Shown here: piece by piece, positions 23,834-33,613 of the stretch
Layout of the letters: each line of letters opens with the position of its first letter
Numbering within the stretch: position 1 is the first letter of the stretch
Origin: Chenopodium formosanum
Lineage: Eukaryota > Streptophyta > Magnoliopsida > Caryophyllales > Amaranthaceae
Length of the DNA: 64,000 bases
Assembly (NCBI GenBank): GCA_024500155.1
Contig: CM044877.1
Coordinates: forward strand, 13,149,501 to 13,213,500
Direction of reading: 5' to 3'
Made by a program: the position numbers and the translations under genes
The notes under the pieces: generated by a model
Told to the model about the DNA's origin: nothing
What the model saw: only the letters and a program-made list of their open reading frames with translations
Databases searched by the model: none

Positions 23834-24060
23834 GCTTTCCATGCTTGAGGAAAGCCGACTTGGCGGTTTTCTATACTTGAAGAAAAATCCACATATAATG
23901 CTTTCCATGCTTGAGGAAAGCCGACTTGGAGGTTTTCTAAACTTGAAGAAAAATCCACCGATAATGCTTTCCATGCTTGAGGAAAGCCGACTTGGCGATT
24001 TTCTATACTTGAAGAAAAATCAACCGATAATGCTTTCCATGCTTGAGGAAAGCCGATAAC
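23834..24060. repeat. 66-bp tandem repeat, about 3.4 copies
   Basis: Units begin with GCTTTCCATGCTTGAGGAAA at 23834, 23900, 23966 and 24032, exactly 66 bp apart. Because 66 is a multiple of three, both strands remain open through the array: 22-residue repeats of type VGFPQAWKALSVDF on the minus strand and MLEESRLGGFL on the plus strand. This is most likely a minisatellite in the 3' UTR rather than a coding repeat. Tandem repeats at this position are known in Ogre/Tat elements. Confidence 0.9.
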
Positions 24061-24370
24061 TATTGTAATCACTGAAATTTGCAAGTGTATGATGGTTTGA
24101 TTATCCCCGAACGTGGGCCGCAAATGATTCACACCTTCAAGTCGACTATCTAACCATATTAGGTGTTTAAAATATCGACTAAATTGACTTTGACGCTTCC
24201 TAGGGGAAAAATAGTAATTTTGATCCCTTCAAACGTCAGTTAGAATTTTTCGCGTAATTTTACTGAAAAATTAACTGTGCAATTTGCGTGGAAAATTGTG
24301 CAATTTTGGCTAAAATGCCAAGAATATATGTTGTCATCTTCGAAAAGAGTGCAAGACCGTAGCCTGAAAT

Positions 24371-24442
24371 CCGTGCCACGTGGATCAATCCCGCGACACG
24401 GTGCTCGATTTCTGTCAGACGGGAGGAATTCCCGTGTCGCGG
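24371..24442. repeat. 20-bp periodic palindrome array upstream of antisense gene 1
   Basis: Four units centred at 24376, 24396, 24417 and 24437: CCGTG-C-CACGT, CCGCG-A-CACGG, CTGTC-A-GACGG, CCGTG-T-CGCGG. Spacings are 20, 21 and 20 bp. The array ends about 100 bp before a TATA-like site at 24543. Confidence 0.85.
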
Positions 24443-24542
24443 GATTTCTTTTAGCAAAAAAAATCCCACACGCCGGGACACTTTTACTCAGTAATGGGAA
24501 ACGTGGAACGTTAACAGGGTTGTGTAACGGTCATTTTTTGGC

Positions 24543-24550
24543 TTTAAATA
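24543..24550 (+). promoter_or_regulatory. TATA-like box of antisense gene 1 (candidate)
   Basis: TTTAAATA in the context GGCTTTAAATATCAGG. A pyrimidine-rich stretch (CATCCACCATTTCTTGTTC) begins about 30 bp downstream and would fit a start site and leader. A good splice donor, TAT|GTAAGT, follows at 25406, with an acceptor just before the ATG at 36927. This is inferred from layout, with no transcript evidence. Confidence 0.45.
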
Positions 24551-24614
24551 TCAGGCGTTGCTCCCATTTTTTCATCCACCATTTCTTGTTCTTCTCCTAC
24601 TCTCTATTTTTTTT

Positions 24615-24998
24615 GGGTTTTTCTAAGCTATACCCTTAAGGTATTTGAGTTTCTAAGGTGTACCCATGCTTTTTCAAGTGTCTAAGCTGTGCCCTTCAAA
24701 TCCTTATCAATACTAAAATGTACCCTTATTAGTTGTTTAAAAGTTATTTGAGAGTGTGATTTCGTGACTTCAGTTTTCATTATTAGGGTTGCGATGGCTA
24801 AGATTTCTTTCTCCTACCATTTCCTTACCTTTATCATATTTCTATTAAATTTATAGTTAACTTTAGGTGACGTGGGAATCCCAAGGAGGGTACCATTCAT
24901 TAATGGTAGTGAGTTGAGGGGCACAACTTAGAAACTTGAAAAAGCATGGGTACACCTTACAAACACGAATACCTAAGGGGTATAGCTTAGAAAAACCA
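24615..24998. mobile_element. Mutator-like MITE with long inverted repeats
   Basis: The ends GGGTTTTTCTAAGC and GCTTAGAAAAACCA begin inverted repeats of about 75-80 bp (24615-24695 against 24918-24998), covering CTATACCCTTAAGGT and CACCTTAGAAA-type words. The flanking ATTTTTTTT at 24606-24614 and 24999-25007 fits a 9-bp Mutator-type TSD, but it is low-complexity, so the class is an inference. There is no coding capacity. It sits in the presumed leader of antisense gene 1. Confidence 0.75.
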
Positions 24999-25028
24999 AT
25001 TTTTTTTTATTTTAAGCTGCTCAGGTTC

Positions 25029-25100
25029 TCGTGCCACGGTGGGGAGGTACCGGCACATGGCCGTTTACACCGTGTCAAGAACCCTGTCACCGTGACACGG
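25029..25100. repeat. 20-bp periodic palindrome array in the leader of antisense gene 1 (first)
   Basis: Units centred at 25034, 25055, 25075 and 25095: TCGTG-C-CACGG, CCGGC-A-CATGG, CCGTG-T-CAAGA, CCGTG-A-CACGG. Spacings are 21, 20 and 20 bp. Confidence 0.8.
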
Positions 25101-25218
25101 CGGCGCTGCTGGGTTTTTTATTCTTTTTTTTTTATTATTATTTTGTTACTGCTCGTTGCTGCTTCCGCTGTTCAGAGTTCGTTGCTGCTTATCGGAGCTC
25201 CGTCAACTCCTAGAATCA

Positions 25219-25292
25219 CCGTGACACGGAATCCGATCACCGTGACACGGACACTGATCACCGTGTCGCGGCTTGTGCTGAACGGGTCGCGG
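25219..25292. repeat. 21-bp periodic palindrome array in the leader of antisense gene 1 (second)
   Basis: Units centred at 25224, 25245, 25266 and 25287: two perfect CCGTG-A-CACGG, one CCGTG-T-CGCGG, one degenerate. All three spacings are 21 bp rather than 20. The spacers between units are CCGATCA / ACTGATCA-like and resemble one another. Confidence 0.8.
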
Positions 25293-25972
25293 CGGCTTGC
25301 TCTACTGTCCTCGTAGTTTTTTCGAATTTTGGAGCTCAAATTTTCATCAATTTTGCTCTAAATTTTTGCTACTTTCTTCATTTTTGGTTCTCCACAAGGA
25401 TCTATGTAAGTTTCCTTTGATTTTTACTCGAATTTGCTTCAAATGAGTAATTTCATGAAAAAAGCCTTAAAAATCAATTTGGGGTTTTTTTTTTTTGAGG
25501 TTTATTTTGAAATTCTTGCCATGAATTTACTTTTATATGTATGTATGTGTGTTTGTGAGCGATTTGAGACAAAAATTGCATGATTTGGTGAAGAATTAAG
25601 CAAATCACCATTCTTGGTACTACTTGTGGAAATGGTGTTCTTGTTGTTCATGTTGTTCTTTTGCACTTGAAATGATGACATATTGGTTGTAAATCTTGTA
25701 AAATATGCTATAATGCGTCGATCTATTTTTTTTTTTGCAATTTTGAGACCTGTTTTGTGTTGTGTATGTACTACATTGTCATGGAGAATATAGTATCATG
25801 CAATTAGGAGAATATAGTATTAGTTCGTCATGGAGAAACTAAATACTATAAAAAATTCCATTATTTTGCTAATTTTTTGCCTTGAGGTAAAAATTTAGCG
25901 TATAATAGAAAATGCAATAAATAACTAAATAACTTAGGAAACGCTGCTAAGTGTTTAGGGTATTTTTACCCT

Positions 25973-26053
25973 GCCACGTGGCCCAATCAGAGGGTGACAC
26001 GTGTCAGCCTCATATTGGTCCAAAGTGGACCAATCCCTGCTTGACACGTGTCA
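25973..26053 (+). promoter_or_regulatory. Stacked G-box palindromes and inverted CCAAT boxes in the Tat U3
   Basis: GCCACGTGGC at 25973-25982; the 12-bp palindrome TGACACGTGTCA at 25995-26006 and again at 26042-26053; between them ATTGGTCC, 5 bases, GGACCAAT (26014-26034), an inverted pair of CCAAT boxes. CACGTG cores are bound in plants by bZIP and bHLH factors (G-box/ABRE), so stress- or hormone-responsive transcription is a reasonable inference. The 3' LTR keeps the same sites. Confidence 0.7.
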
Positions 26054-26170
26054 TTCCATAGATAAAGGGGAAAAGGCGGCCTTCAGGCCCAAATCCCGAG
26101 AACGCCGGAATACGGCGCAACCCACCAATGATTAGGGTTCAGTGACCTAATCAGGGGCAATTCCCAATGA

Positions 26171-26184
26171 CCCTATAAATAGGG
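26171..26184 (+). promoter_or_regulatory. Palindromic TATA box of the Tat LTR
   Basis: CCCTATAAATAGGG: a TATA box inside two 6-bp inverted arms. It is conserved at 36556-36569 in the 3' LTR. It lies about 120 bp after the last G-box palindrome. Confidence 0.75.
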
Positions 26185-26442
26185 CGATGTCCCTCATTTC
26201 GAGGGAACGTTTTACCATTTTATTACACCTGCTTTCTCTTACATCAGAGAAACACCTGAGCTTGGAATCCGAGCAGATTCTCACCTAAATTTTCGTACCC
26301 TTTATTCCTTTTCAAGTTACTAACTTGATCGTTGGAGGCGGAGCACCACCCAACAGGTGTCTCCGTTTGTTTTGCAGGTACAGCTCATCCCGGATCAGTC
26401 TTCGTGTTGTAACTCTCCCGAGGGACAAAAACACCCAAAACA

Positions 26443-26462
26443 TTTGGCGCCGTCTGTGGGGA
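26443..26462 (+). other. Primer-binding site of the Tat element
   Basis: TTTGGCGCCGTCTGTGGGG begins directly after the LTR. TGGCGCCGT-type primer sites are common in plant gypsy elements, and this gives plus-strand orientation. Confidence 0.85.
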
Positions 26463-26475
26463 GAGTACCTCAAAG

Positions 26476-28284
26476 ATGGTTCAAGAGTCTGTACCACCTC
26501 CTAACCGTCTGGGTGAAGACCCGGAAGTTTTTACAGACCATGAGGAGGATGAGGATCCTCAGGTCGAAACCTCTACAGCCGAAGACGGCTCCCTTAGAGT
26601 CAAGCGCATCTGGCCCAGAGAGACTCTGGAGCGGGGCGCCTCCCAGGCGGGTCCGAGGAGACCCCCTGGGCAGCCGGAAGGGGCAACCCAAACGGCAGCT
26701 GGATCAGCCCCAGTCACCCGAGACGAACTCATGAGGTTCATGACGAGTTTCAAGGGTGAAATTAAAGAGCTGATCACCAAAAGCAGGGCTGGTCCAAGTA
26801 AAGGCCAGTCGGCGAAGAAGACTCCTCCAGAGAAGGGGAAGTCAGTCAGAAATCGGCAGCCCACTCCCCATCCAAAGGAGAAGGCAACCGGGACCATTGA
26901 TTGGTAAAAAATTCTCCTTCTTGGGGGGAACACCAATAACCCTCGCCGACCTCAGCAGCCGGTGAGAAGTAAAAACTCAACTCTTGATGCCCAGGAAATC
27001 ATCAACCGGAAGGGAAATCCATCGCTGTCTGAGTCGGCTTCAACGTCAAACTTTCCAGACATCTTCAACAACATTTCTCCAGGGAGTGCATCCTCCTTGC
27101 ATGAGAGTCAGACAGGCGGTAATACCGTCCACTCTGGCCCCCATATGATTGGAACTGTCCCGTATGTGCCTACACAGGCTTACGGGCAGTATCCTCCTCA
27201 CTTCATGCAGCCGGCCTTCTTTAGGGGTCAGGCGGCATATCCAAATGTCCAGCCTTTGGACTGGCAGCTTCGTTTGCTGCGCCTGGGTGAACAACCTTCT
27301 GCGTTTACTCGGGAGATAACCGAGGCGGCTCAGCCAGCCAAGGTTAAGAATGTGTTGGTTGGTACCTATGACGGTACCTCCAACCCGGAAGATCACCCCA
27401 TGGCTTACACCAATCTCATGTATTTGCAGGGGCTGGATGATGCCACGTGGTGTCGGTGTTTCCCGGCTACATTGAAGGGCATTGCCCAACAATGGTTTGA
27501 CAATCTACCAGACGGATCCATCGATAGCTTCAGGAAGCTTGCCTTCCTGTTTGCTTCAAACTTCTCAATGAACATCCCTGCTAAGAAAACGATCCTTGAT
27601 TTGAGCATTGTTAAGCAAGGAGAGAGAGAAGGGTTGCGCTCGTATGTCAGGCGGTTCAATCTGATAAGAATCCAGATTCAAGGACTGTCTGACGAGGTAG
27701 GTTTTACAGACTTTTTTAAGGGTCTGAGAGACGGGTCGACCTTTAAGTTCGACCTCGTCAGAAAAGGGGCTTTCACCTTACAGGCGGCCCTGAGAGAGGC
27801 GGAAAGCTATATTCAGGCTACCGACCTCTGCTCGCCTGGTAGCCAGTCGGACTCCAAAAAGTCCGACAAGCAGAAAGACAACCGGCCAGCTCAGCCGGCA
27901 AAAAAGAAAGAAGAGAGCAAGAAGAGAAAAGAAGTCTTGGCGGTTACTGACTCTGACCAGCCGTCCCAGAAGAAAAAGAAAGAGTTTAAACCGTACGTCC
28001 CCAAGTACGAGTTTAACAAAGACTGCAACTCCAAACTCATGGAGGTAAAGGACCGACTGTCCATTGAGAAGCCGAATCCTCTGAAGAGTTCTGTCCAGTC
28101 ACGGAACAAAAATAAATTTTGTCAGTTCCATGAGGAAGTTGGCCATGACACCAACGACTGCTTTAGTCTTCAATGGGCGTTAGACCGTTTGGCTGACAAA
28201 GGGCTGCTGAAGTCCTACATTACTAAGTCCCCACTCGGGGCAAAAAAGAAAAATAAGGGTCAGTCCTCCAAGACTACCCCCTAG
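26476..28284 (+). pseudogene. Tat gag
   Basis: Starts MVQESVPPPNRLGEDPEVF 14 bases after the primer site. A TAA at 26905-26907 interrupts it, and the same frame continues to a TAG at 28282-28284, about 600 codons in all. The retrotransposon gag domain is clear: YDGTSNPEDHPMAYTNLM, WCRCFPATLKGIAQQWF, FLFASNFSMN, EGLRSYVRRFN. A Lys-rich segment follows, then CQFHEEVGHDTNDC, which takes the place of a CCHC knuckle. Apart from the TAA the frame is intact. It would encode the particle and RNA-binding protein. Confidence 0.88.
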
Positions 28285-28389
28285 CCTGTAAGTAGTTAGG
28301 ATACCGACAAGGAGCCGGTCTACACTATAGCAGGCGGGTTCTCGTGTGGTGGCCCTACCATCCGGGGCACCAAGAGCCATCTTCGAAAG

Positions 28390-29055
28390 ATGGACAGAGA
28401 TGATGATGAGCAGGCGGAAGCCAGCTCCTCCTTCCCAGACGTCTTGATCACTAAGAAGGATAGGGGCAGCGTGCGTCGCCCGCATGATGACCCGGTGGTC
28501 ATTGAATGTAAGGTTGCCAACCAGCTGGTTGGACGGATCCTTATTGACACCGGCAGCTCATCAGATATCATCAGCCTCCGGTGCCTGCAAAAGCTGAAAT
28601 ACAATGTTAGCAGCATGCATCCGGTCACCAACCCCTTGGTTGGTTTTGGGGGTGGGATGGTCTACCCAGCCGGGAGAATTGACTTACCCATCCGGCTGGG
28701 GGAGAAAGGCCAGGGACGACACATGGTCGTCAGATTCTTGGTCGTTGAGGAGTTGACCGCCTACAACATCATCCTTGGAAGGCCAACCCTTAACGTATCC
28801 AAGGTAGTAATCATCCCGTCTCTCATGCTCATCAAGTATGAGAGGGATGACGGCTTTGTTGGTTCCTTAAATGGGGATCAAAAGACGGCCCGGGAGTGCT
28901 ATCTCTCAGCCGTCCGAGATACTGTGGCCCCAGGCGGTCAGGAACCAATAGACCTTGACACTGTCAAGGATGCCAATCCGGCTTCCGTCCCACCAACAGC
29001 CGGGAAGAAAAGAAAGGCACCTCTGATGGTGGAGGTGAAGAAAGAGAAAAAATAG
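28390..29055 (+). CDS. Tat aspartic protease domain
   Basis: The domain has ILIDTGSSSDIISLRCL, with the catalytic DTGS codons at 28546-28557, and NIILGRPTLN, both intact. It processes the Gag-Pol polyprotein. The frame is the same as gag and reverse transcriptase. It is separated from gag by TAG codons at 28282 and 28297, and from reverse transcriptase by the TAG at 29053-29055. That last stop is followed by CAA TCA, the known leaky UAG-CAR-YYA context. A splice-donor-like GTAAGT sits at 28288, just after the gag stop. A methionine at 28390 opens the free ORF, but expression as part of a polyprotein is more likely. Confidence 0.82.
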   Translation: MDRDDDEQAEASSSFPDVLITKKDRGSVRRPHDDPVVIECKVANQLVGRILIDTGSSSDIISLRCLQKLKYNVSSMHPVTNPLVGFGGGMVYPAGRIDLPIRLGEKGQGRHMVVRFLVVEELTAYNIILGRPTLNVSKVVIIPSLMLIKYERDDGFVGSLNGDQKTARECYLSAVRDTVAPGGQEPIDLDTVKDANPASVPPTAGKKRKAPLMVEVKKEKK

Positions 29056-30590
29056 CAATCACTGACCGATGAGCGGTCAGATGAGCTCCGTCCTCAACCG
29101 GATGGCGAAAGAATTGATCTCGTTCTGGATGACAGCCGTCCAGAACGTACTGTTAAGGTTGGGACGGTTGCTCATGCTACTTTGGGTGCAAGCCTGCACC
29201 TCTTGCTGAAGGAATTCAAAGACATCTTTGCCTTTGAAGTGGAAGAGATGCCAGGCGTCAGCCCGGATCTCGCTGTCCACAAACTCGCCGTGGATCCCAA
29301 AAAGAAGCCCATCCGGCAAAAGAAAAGAAACCATAGCGAGGAAAGAAATAAGGCGGCAGCTGCCGAAGTCAAAAAGCTGCTAGACGCCAGGTTCATTCGG
29401 CCTTGTAATTTTCTCGACTGGGTGGCCAATGTGGTCCTTGTTAAGAAACCGAATGGGACCTGGCGCATGTGTGTTGATTACACAGACCTTAACAAGGCGT
29501 GTCCAAAGAACAGTTATCCACTTCCAAAGATCGACAGTCTGGTCGACTCTACAGCCGGCCACGCCTTGATGAGTTTTATGGATGCTTATTCCGGCTTCCA
29601 TCAGATACCCCTGTGGAAGAAAGATCAAGAGAAGACGGCCTTCGTCACTGATTAAGGGTTATTCTGTTATACTGTGATGCCGTTTAGCTTGAAAAATGCG
29701 CCCGCAACATTCCAACGGATGATTAATACGGTCTTTGTTAATCAGATTGGGAGGAATGTGGAGGCGTACATTGATGACATGATAGTCAAATCCAAGCAAC
29801 AGGCGGATCACCTTGCTGATCTCCGAGAAACCTTCACCACACTCAGGCGGCATAAGTTTATGTTAAATCCTAAGAAATGCGTCTTTGGTGTTGAGTCTGG
29901 GAAGTTTCTCGGATTCCTGATTGATCAAAGGGGGATAGAGGCTAACCTTGAGAAGATACAGGCGGTGATTGACATGAAGTCACCCCGTTCTGTCAAGGAA
30001 GTCCAGAGACTCATCGGTTGCCTGGCCGCCTTGGGAAGATTCCTCAGCTGGTCAGGTGACAAATGCCTCTACTTTTTCCAAGCAATCAGGAAAAAGACCA
30101 AATTTGAATGGGGGGGTGATGCTGAGGTGGCGTTCCAGAGGTTGAAAGAGCATTTACACTCTCTGCCTAGGTTGGTCAGTCCTCTGCCTAGGGAGACATT
30201 GTACATGTACCTAGCCGTCTCAGACCATGCCCTTAGTGTCGTTCTCCTTGCTGAGCGAGACGGCGTGCATCTCCCGGTTTACTTCATTAGCCATATTCTC
30301 AAGAATGCTGAACTCCGGTACCCCATGGTTGAAAAGTTTGGTCTTGCTTTGTATATGGCATTTAAAAAATTAAAGCCTTACTTTTTGGCACATCCGGTGG
30401 TGGTCTACACGGACCAGCCACTCAAGCGGCCAATGTCTACCTTGGACTCATCCGGGAGAATGTTGAAATGGGCTATTGAAATGCAAAGTCTTGAAATCAC
30501 TTACGAACAAAGAAAGGCAGTGAAGGGTCAGGCGTTTACCGACTTCATTGTAGAAATGACTCGTCCGGTGGCTCCGAATAATCTTGATCA
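29056..30590 (+). pseudogene. Tat reverse transcriptase and RNase H
   Basis: N-terminal connection HLLLKEFKDIFAFEVEEMPG. The palm motifs are WANVVLVKKPNGTWRMCVDY, FMDAYSGFHQIPL, VMPFSLKNAPATFQRMIN and the catalytic YIDDM at 29767-29781. Thumb and RNase H follow: LNPKKCVFGVESGKFLGFL, YPMVEKFGLALYMAFKKL, VYTDQPLKRPMST. One TAA at 29653-29655, between FVTD and GLFCY, interrupts it; otherwise the frame is open from before 29182 to 31341. The single nonsense change looks recent. Confidence 0.9.
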
Positions 30591-30970
30591 GGTTTGGAAA
30601 GTGTATGAAGACGGGAGCTCTACAAAGAGCGGCTGTGGTGCAGGCGTAATTTATGAGTCTCCTGAAGGAGACAGATTTGAGTATGCACTACGCTTCAAGT
30701 TTCAAGCCTCTAACAATGAGGCGGAATATGAAGCCCTGCTAGCCGGCATGCGTATGTGTAAGGCGGCGGGGGCCATGAAGATTGACGCTTACTCTGATTC
30801 TCAATTGGTTGTTAGCCAGTATGAGGGAAGTTATGAGGCTACCCATCCGGCTATGATCAAATATCTTCAGGCAGTCAAAGAGGAGGCCGGGGCACTTGAG
30901 GAATTCCGGCTGAACCAAGTGCCTAGGTCTGAAAATAACCAGGCGGATGCGTTGTCAAAACTGGCATCTT
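30591..30970 (+). CDS. Tat second RNase H (archaeal type)
   Basis: VYEDGSSTKSGCGAGVI, ASNNEAEYEALLAGMRM, YSDSQLVV and NQADALSKLAS show the D-E-D-D pattern of an archaeal-type RNase H. A second RNase H of this kind is the signature of the Tat/Ogre branch of plant Ty3/gypsy elements. All acidic residues are present. It is in frame with the reverse transcriptase and continues towards integrase. Confidence 0.88.
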
Positions 30971-31199
30971 CCGCCTGCCATGATACGCCTCGGTCTGTCT
31001 TTTGGGAAGTTCTGGAAAAGAGAAGCATCAATGAAGATCCCATTGGAGTTTTGGACCGAAGCTCTACCTGGATGGATGGCATCCGAGCTTATCTCTCAGA
31101 CGACACACTTCCTGATTCGCCACAGGAAGCAGCCGTCCTGAAGAAGCGAGCTGCAAGCTTTGAGTTGAGAAATGGAGAGCTCTTCAAGGCGGGGTTTCT

Positions 31200-32302
31200 T
31201 AAGCCTCTGTTGAAGTGTGTCACCCCAGAAAAAGGGAAAGAAGTTCTCGAAGACTTGCAATCGGGGGTTCTGCGCCTCCCACATAGGCGGCAGGTCCCTA
31301 GCTGTCAGAGCCAGACGACATTACTTTTGGCCCACTCTTGAGGCAGACGCCAAGGAATTGGTGAAAAAATGTGACAAGTGCCAAAAGTTTGGAAAACTTA
31401 TTCATCGTCCGGCTACTGATCTGACGGCCATCCACAGTCCAATCCCGTTTGCAAAGTGGGGTATGGACATTCTGGGTCCCTACACGCCTGCTCCAGGCGG
31501 AAAGCGCTATATCTTAGTGGCTGTGGATTATTTAACCAAGTGGGTTGAGGCTGAGGCGGTTAAAAACATCAAGACCTCAGACATCATTTCCTTCATCTGG
31601 AAGAATGTCATCACCCGGTACGGGGTACCCATGTCTATAGTGTTTGATAATGGTCCTCAATTTGAGACGTCTCAGCTAAAAACTTGGTTGGGAGATCAGG
31701 GGATCTCAAGTTGTTTTGCATCTTTTGGCCGGCCCCAAGCAAACGGCCAAGTTGAAGCTTTTAACAAACTTATCTCAGACGGCATTAAAAAGAAAATAGA
31801 AAAAGCTGGTGGCTTATGGGCAGAAGAATTAATCCATGTCATATGGGCCATCCGGACAATAGCAAAAGGGGCAACCGGTAAAACCCCATTTCTCATGGTT
31901 TACGGTGCTGAAGCCGTCTTGCCCATCGAACATTACGAGCCGACTCTCAGAGTCATGCTGTATGATGAAGAGGCAAATTGGGAAGCAATGCGCCTGGCAT
32001 TGGATTCACTTCCAAAGCGCCGGGGCAATGCCGCCTTGCGTCATGAGATTTACCGTCTGAGAATGACGAGAGCCTACAACAAAAAAGTACACAAGCGTCC
32101 TTTGAAAGTTGACGACTTAGTGTTACGAAAAATGGAGGCAACCGGTAGGGCCAATGAGCTGGGAAAGCTGACCCCAAATTGGGAAGGCCCCTACTGGATC
32201 TTTGAACAAGTAAGGGACGACACCTACCGCCTGGAAACTCCGGACGGCAGGCGCCTGCCTAGAACTTGGAATGTAGACAATCTAAAAAAGTACTACTTCT
32301 GA
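31200..32302 (+). pseudogene. Tat integrase
   Basis: The frame shifts within a five-G run at 31263-31267: upstream codons are in the gag-pol frame, downstream codons in another. From there CASHIGGRSLAVRARRHYFW and CDKCQKFG complete the HHCC finger. The core has WGMDILGPYTP, AVDYLTKWVEAEAV, VFDNGPQFETSQ and SFGRPQANGQVEAFNK (catalytic D, D, E all present). The C-terminal part has DLVLRKMEATG, LTPNWEGPYWI and TWNVDNLKKYYF. A single-base insertion at a homopolymer is the only visible lesion. Confidence 0.9.
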
Positions 32303-32593
32303 GATTGTAGCTTTTTGTAAACAATGAGTCAATTATTGAAGAATAAGTTTTTGTTTGCAAATTTGAGTTATCGTTTGATTATCCATCCGGGTAATATCCA
32401 GGCGAATTCCCCATCTGCCCAAATAAGTTAGATACTTGGTAAAGGTTACATTTGTTTATCCGCCTGGGTAATGCTCAGATCCCTTGTTTACTTAAGTTGG
32501 ATACTTTGTTTATTCAACTGCTTAACCATTTTTCTCAACTAAGTTTGATACTTAGCATGATCCGCCTGGGTAATACCTAGACAGACTCTTTAA

Positions 32594-32634
<41 letters not shown>

Positions 32635-33613
32635 AAGTTCGATACTTGGTGAAAATTCAACACTGATTAAGAAACTAAGCACAAAAACGTTTAGTGGCTA
32701 CACAACCAGTCTCAAACAAGACCAGAGGCTAAAATGGCCGGATGGTTGCTCTTTTTATAAAATCGCATGTCCCAACATGGACAAAGGCGTCCGGCGACAC
32801 CCCTCCGGGTGCAATCGTCGCAGAGAACAGATTATCTGTCGGTTCTACGTATCCATGCAGACGGCAAAAATTGAACAACCGAATTGGTCAACTCATAGCC
32901 GTCTGACCGAAATAACGTACGAAGAACGAATAAGTCCCTAAATACCAGATGCCCATAGGAATCAGTCGGTCACCGGCTGAAGTTCTCACTTAGGTTATCC
33001 ATTCCAAAAATTGCATCTCACCCCAATTAGGGCAAGAGTTCAATGGCTATGAAATTTCTACCAGGACGGGCGTAACCCGTCTGGGTAGTGACCGAAATGC
33101 CTGTGGGTGTACGGCTGTGCACTTGGTTTGGGGAAATCACTACTGTGATTGATTGACATACAAACATATCATGCTCTTTGCAGCATCAGACGTTTTCAAG
33201 TCAATCAACTAGTTCCTACTGAAACCAATCACACAGCCGTCCAGGGGCAAGGACAGCCAGACTATTGACTAGTTAGGCAAAGAATCGCCGCATGCTTTTC
33301 ATAAGATAGGCAAAAATTAAAAATTCAAATGCAAAATAATCAAAACCGACTTAGTCGGTGCAATTCATAAAAGTCCATCCAACCAAACGGTTGTAATGGA
33401 TCAAATGTTAACTGGACCTCGTCCGGGAGAAAGAAATTGTTAATTAACACGGCTCCACAGCCGATAAATACAAGAATACTCGGTACGCAGGCCGGAAAAA
33501 AGCAAGTTTTGGCATACAGCCGCTGAATAAAGGGAAAATAAAAAGAAAGCAAAGATTGGTACACTGCCGCTGAATTATCACTTCTGGCCTGCATACGGAG
33601 CCTCTTAGTTCTC
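32303..33613 (+). other. Tat 3' non-coding region with degenerate tandem repeats and A37 tract
   Basis: Between 32370 and 32660 there are about four degenerate repeats combining TAAGTTnGATACTTGG with CCGCCTGGGTAATGCTCAG-like words at irregular 70-100 bp spacing. A run of 37 A residues lies at 32596-32632. The remainder to 33613 has no recognised gene. It contains the presumed 3' flank of the antisense gene that ends at 33614. Confidence 0.6.

Larger units (their letters stand above)
25952..26442 (+). repeat. 5' LTR of the Tat element
   Basis: TGTTTAGGG to CCAAAACA, 491 bp, nearly identical to 36336-36827. The U3 part contains stacked palindromes and a TATA box (described separately). Confidence 0.95.

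Noticed and set aside
23734..24132. Protein-coding repeat ORF (22-residue repeats)
   Set aside because: Both strands are open because the unit is 66 bp, and codon content follows the DNA repeat. Its position in the Ogre 3' UTR argues for a minisatellite.
26312..27492. Minus-strand ORFs opposite Tat gag
   Set aside because: They are shadows of the plus-strand gag reading frame, with no independent motif.
32596..32632. Poly(A) tail of a retroposed gene or LINE/SINE at the A37 tract
   Set aside because: The tract is inside the Tat 3' region, embedded in repeats that continue on both sides, with no TSD or upstream LINE/SINE body.
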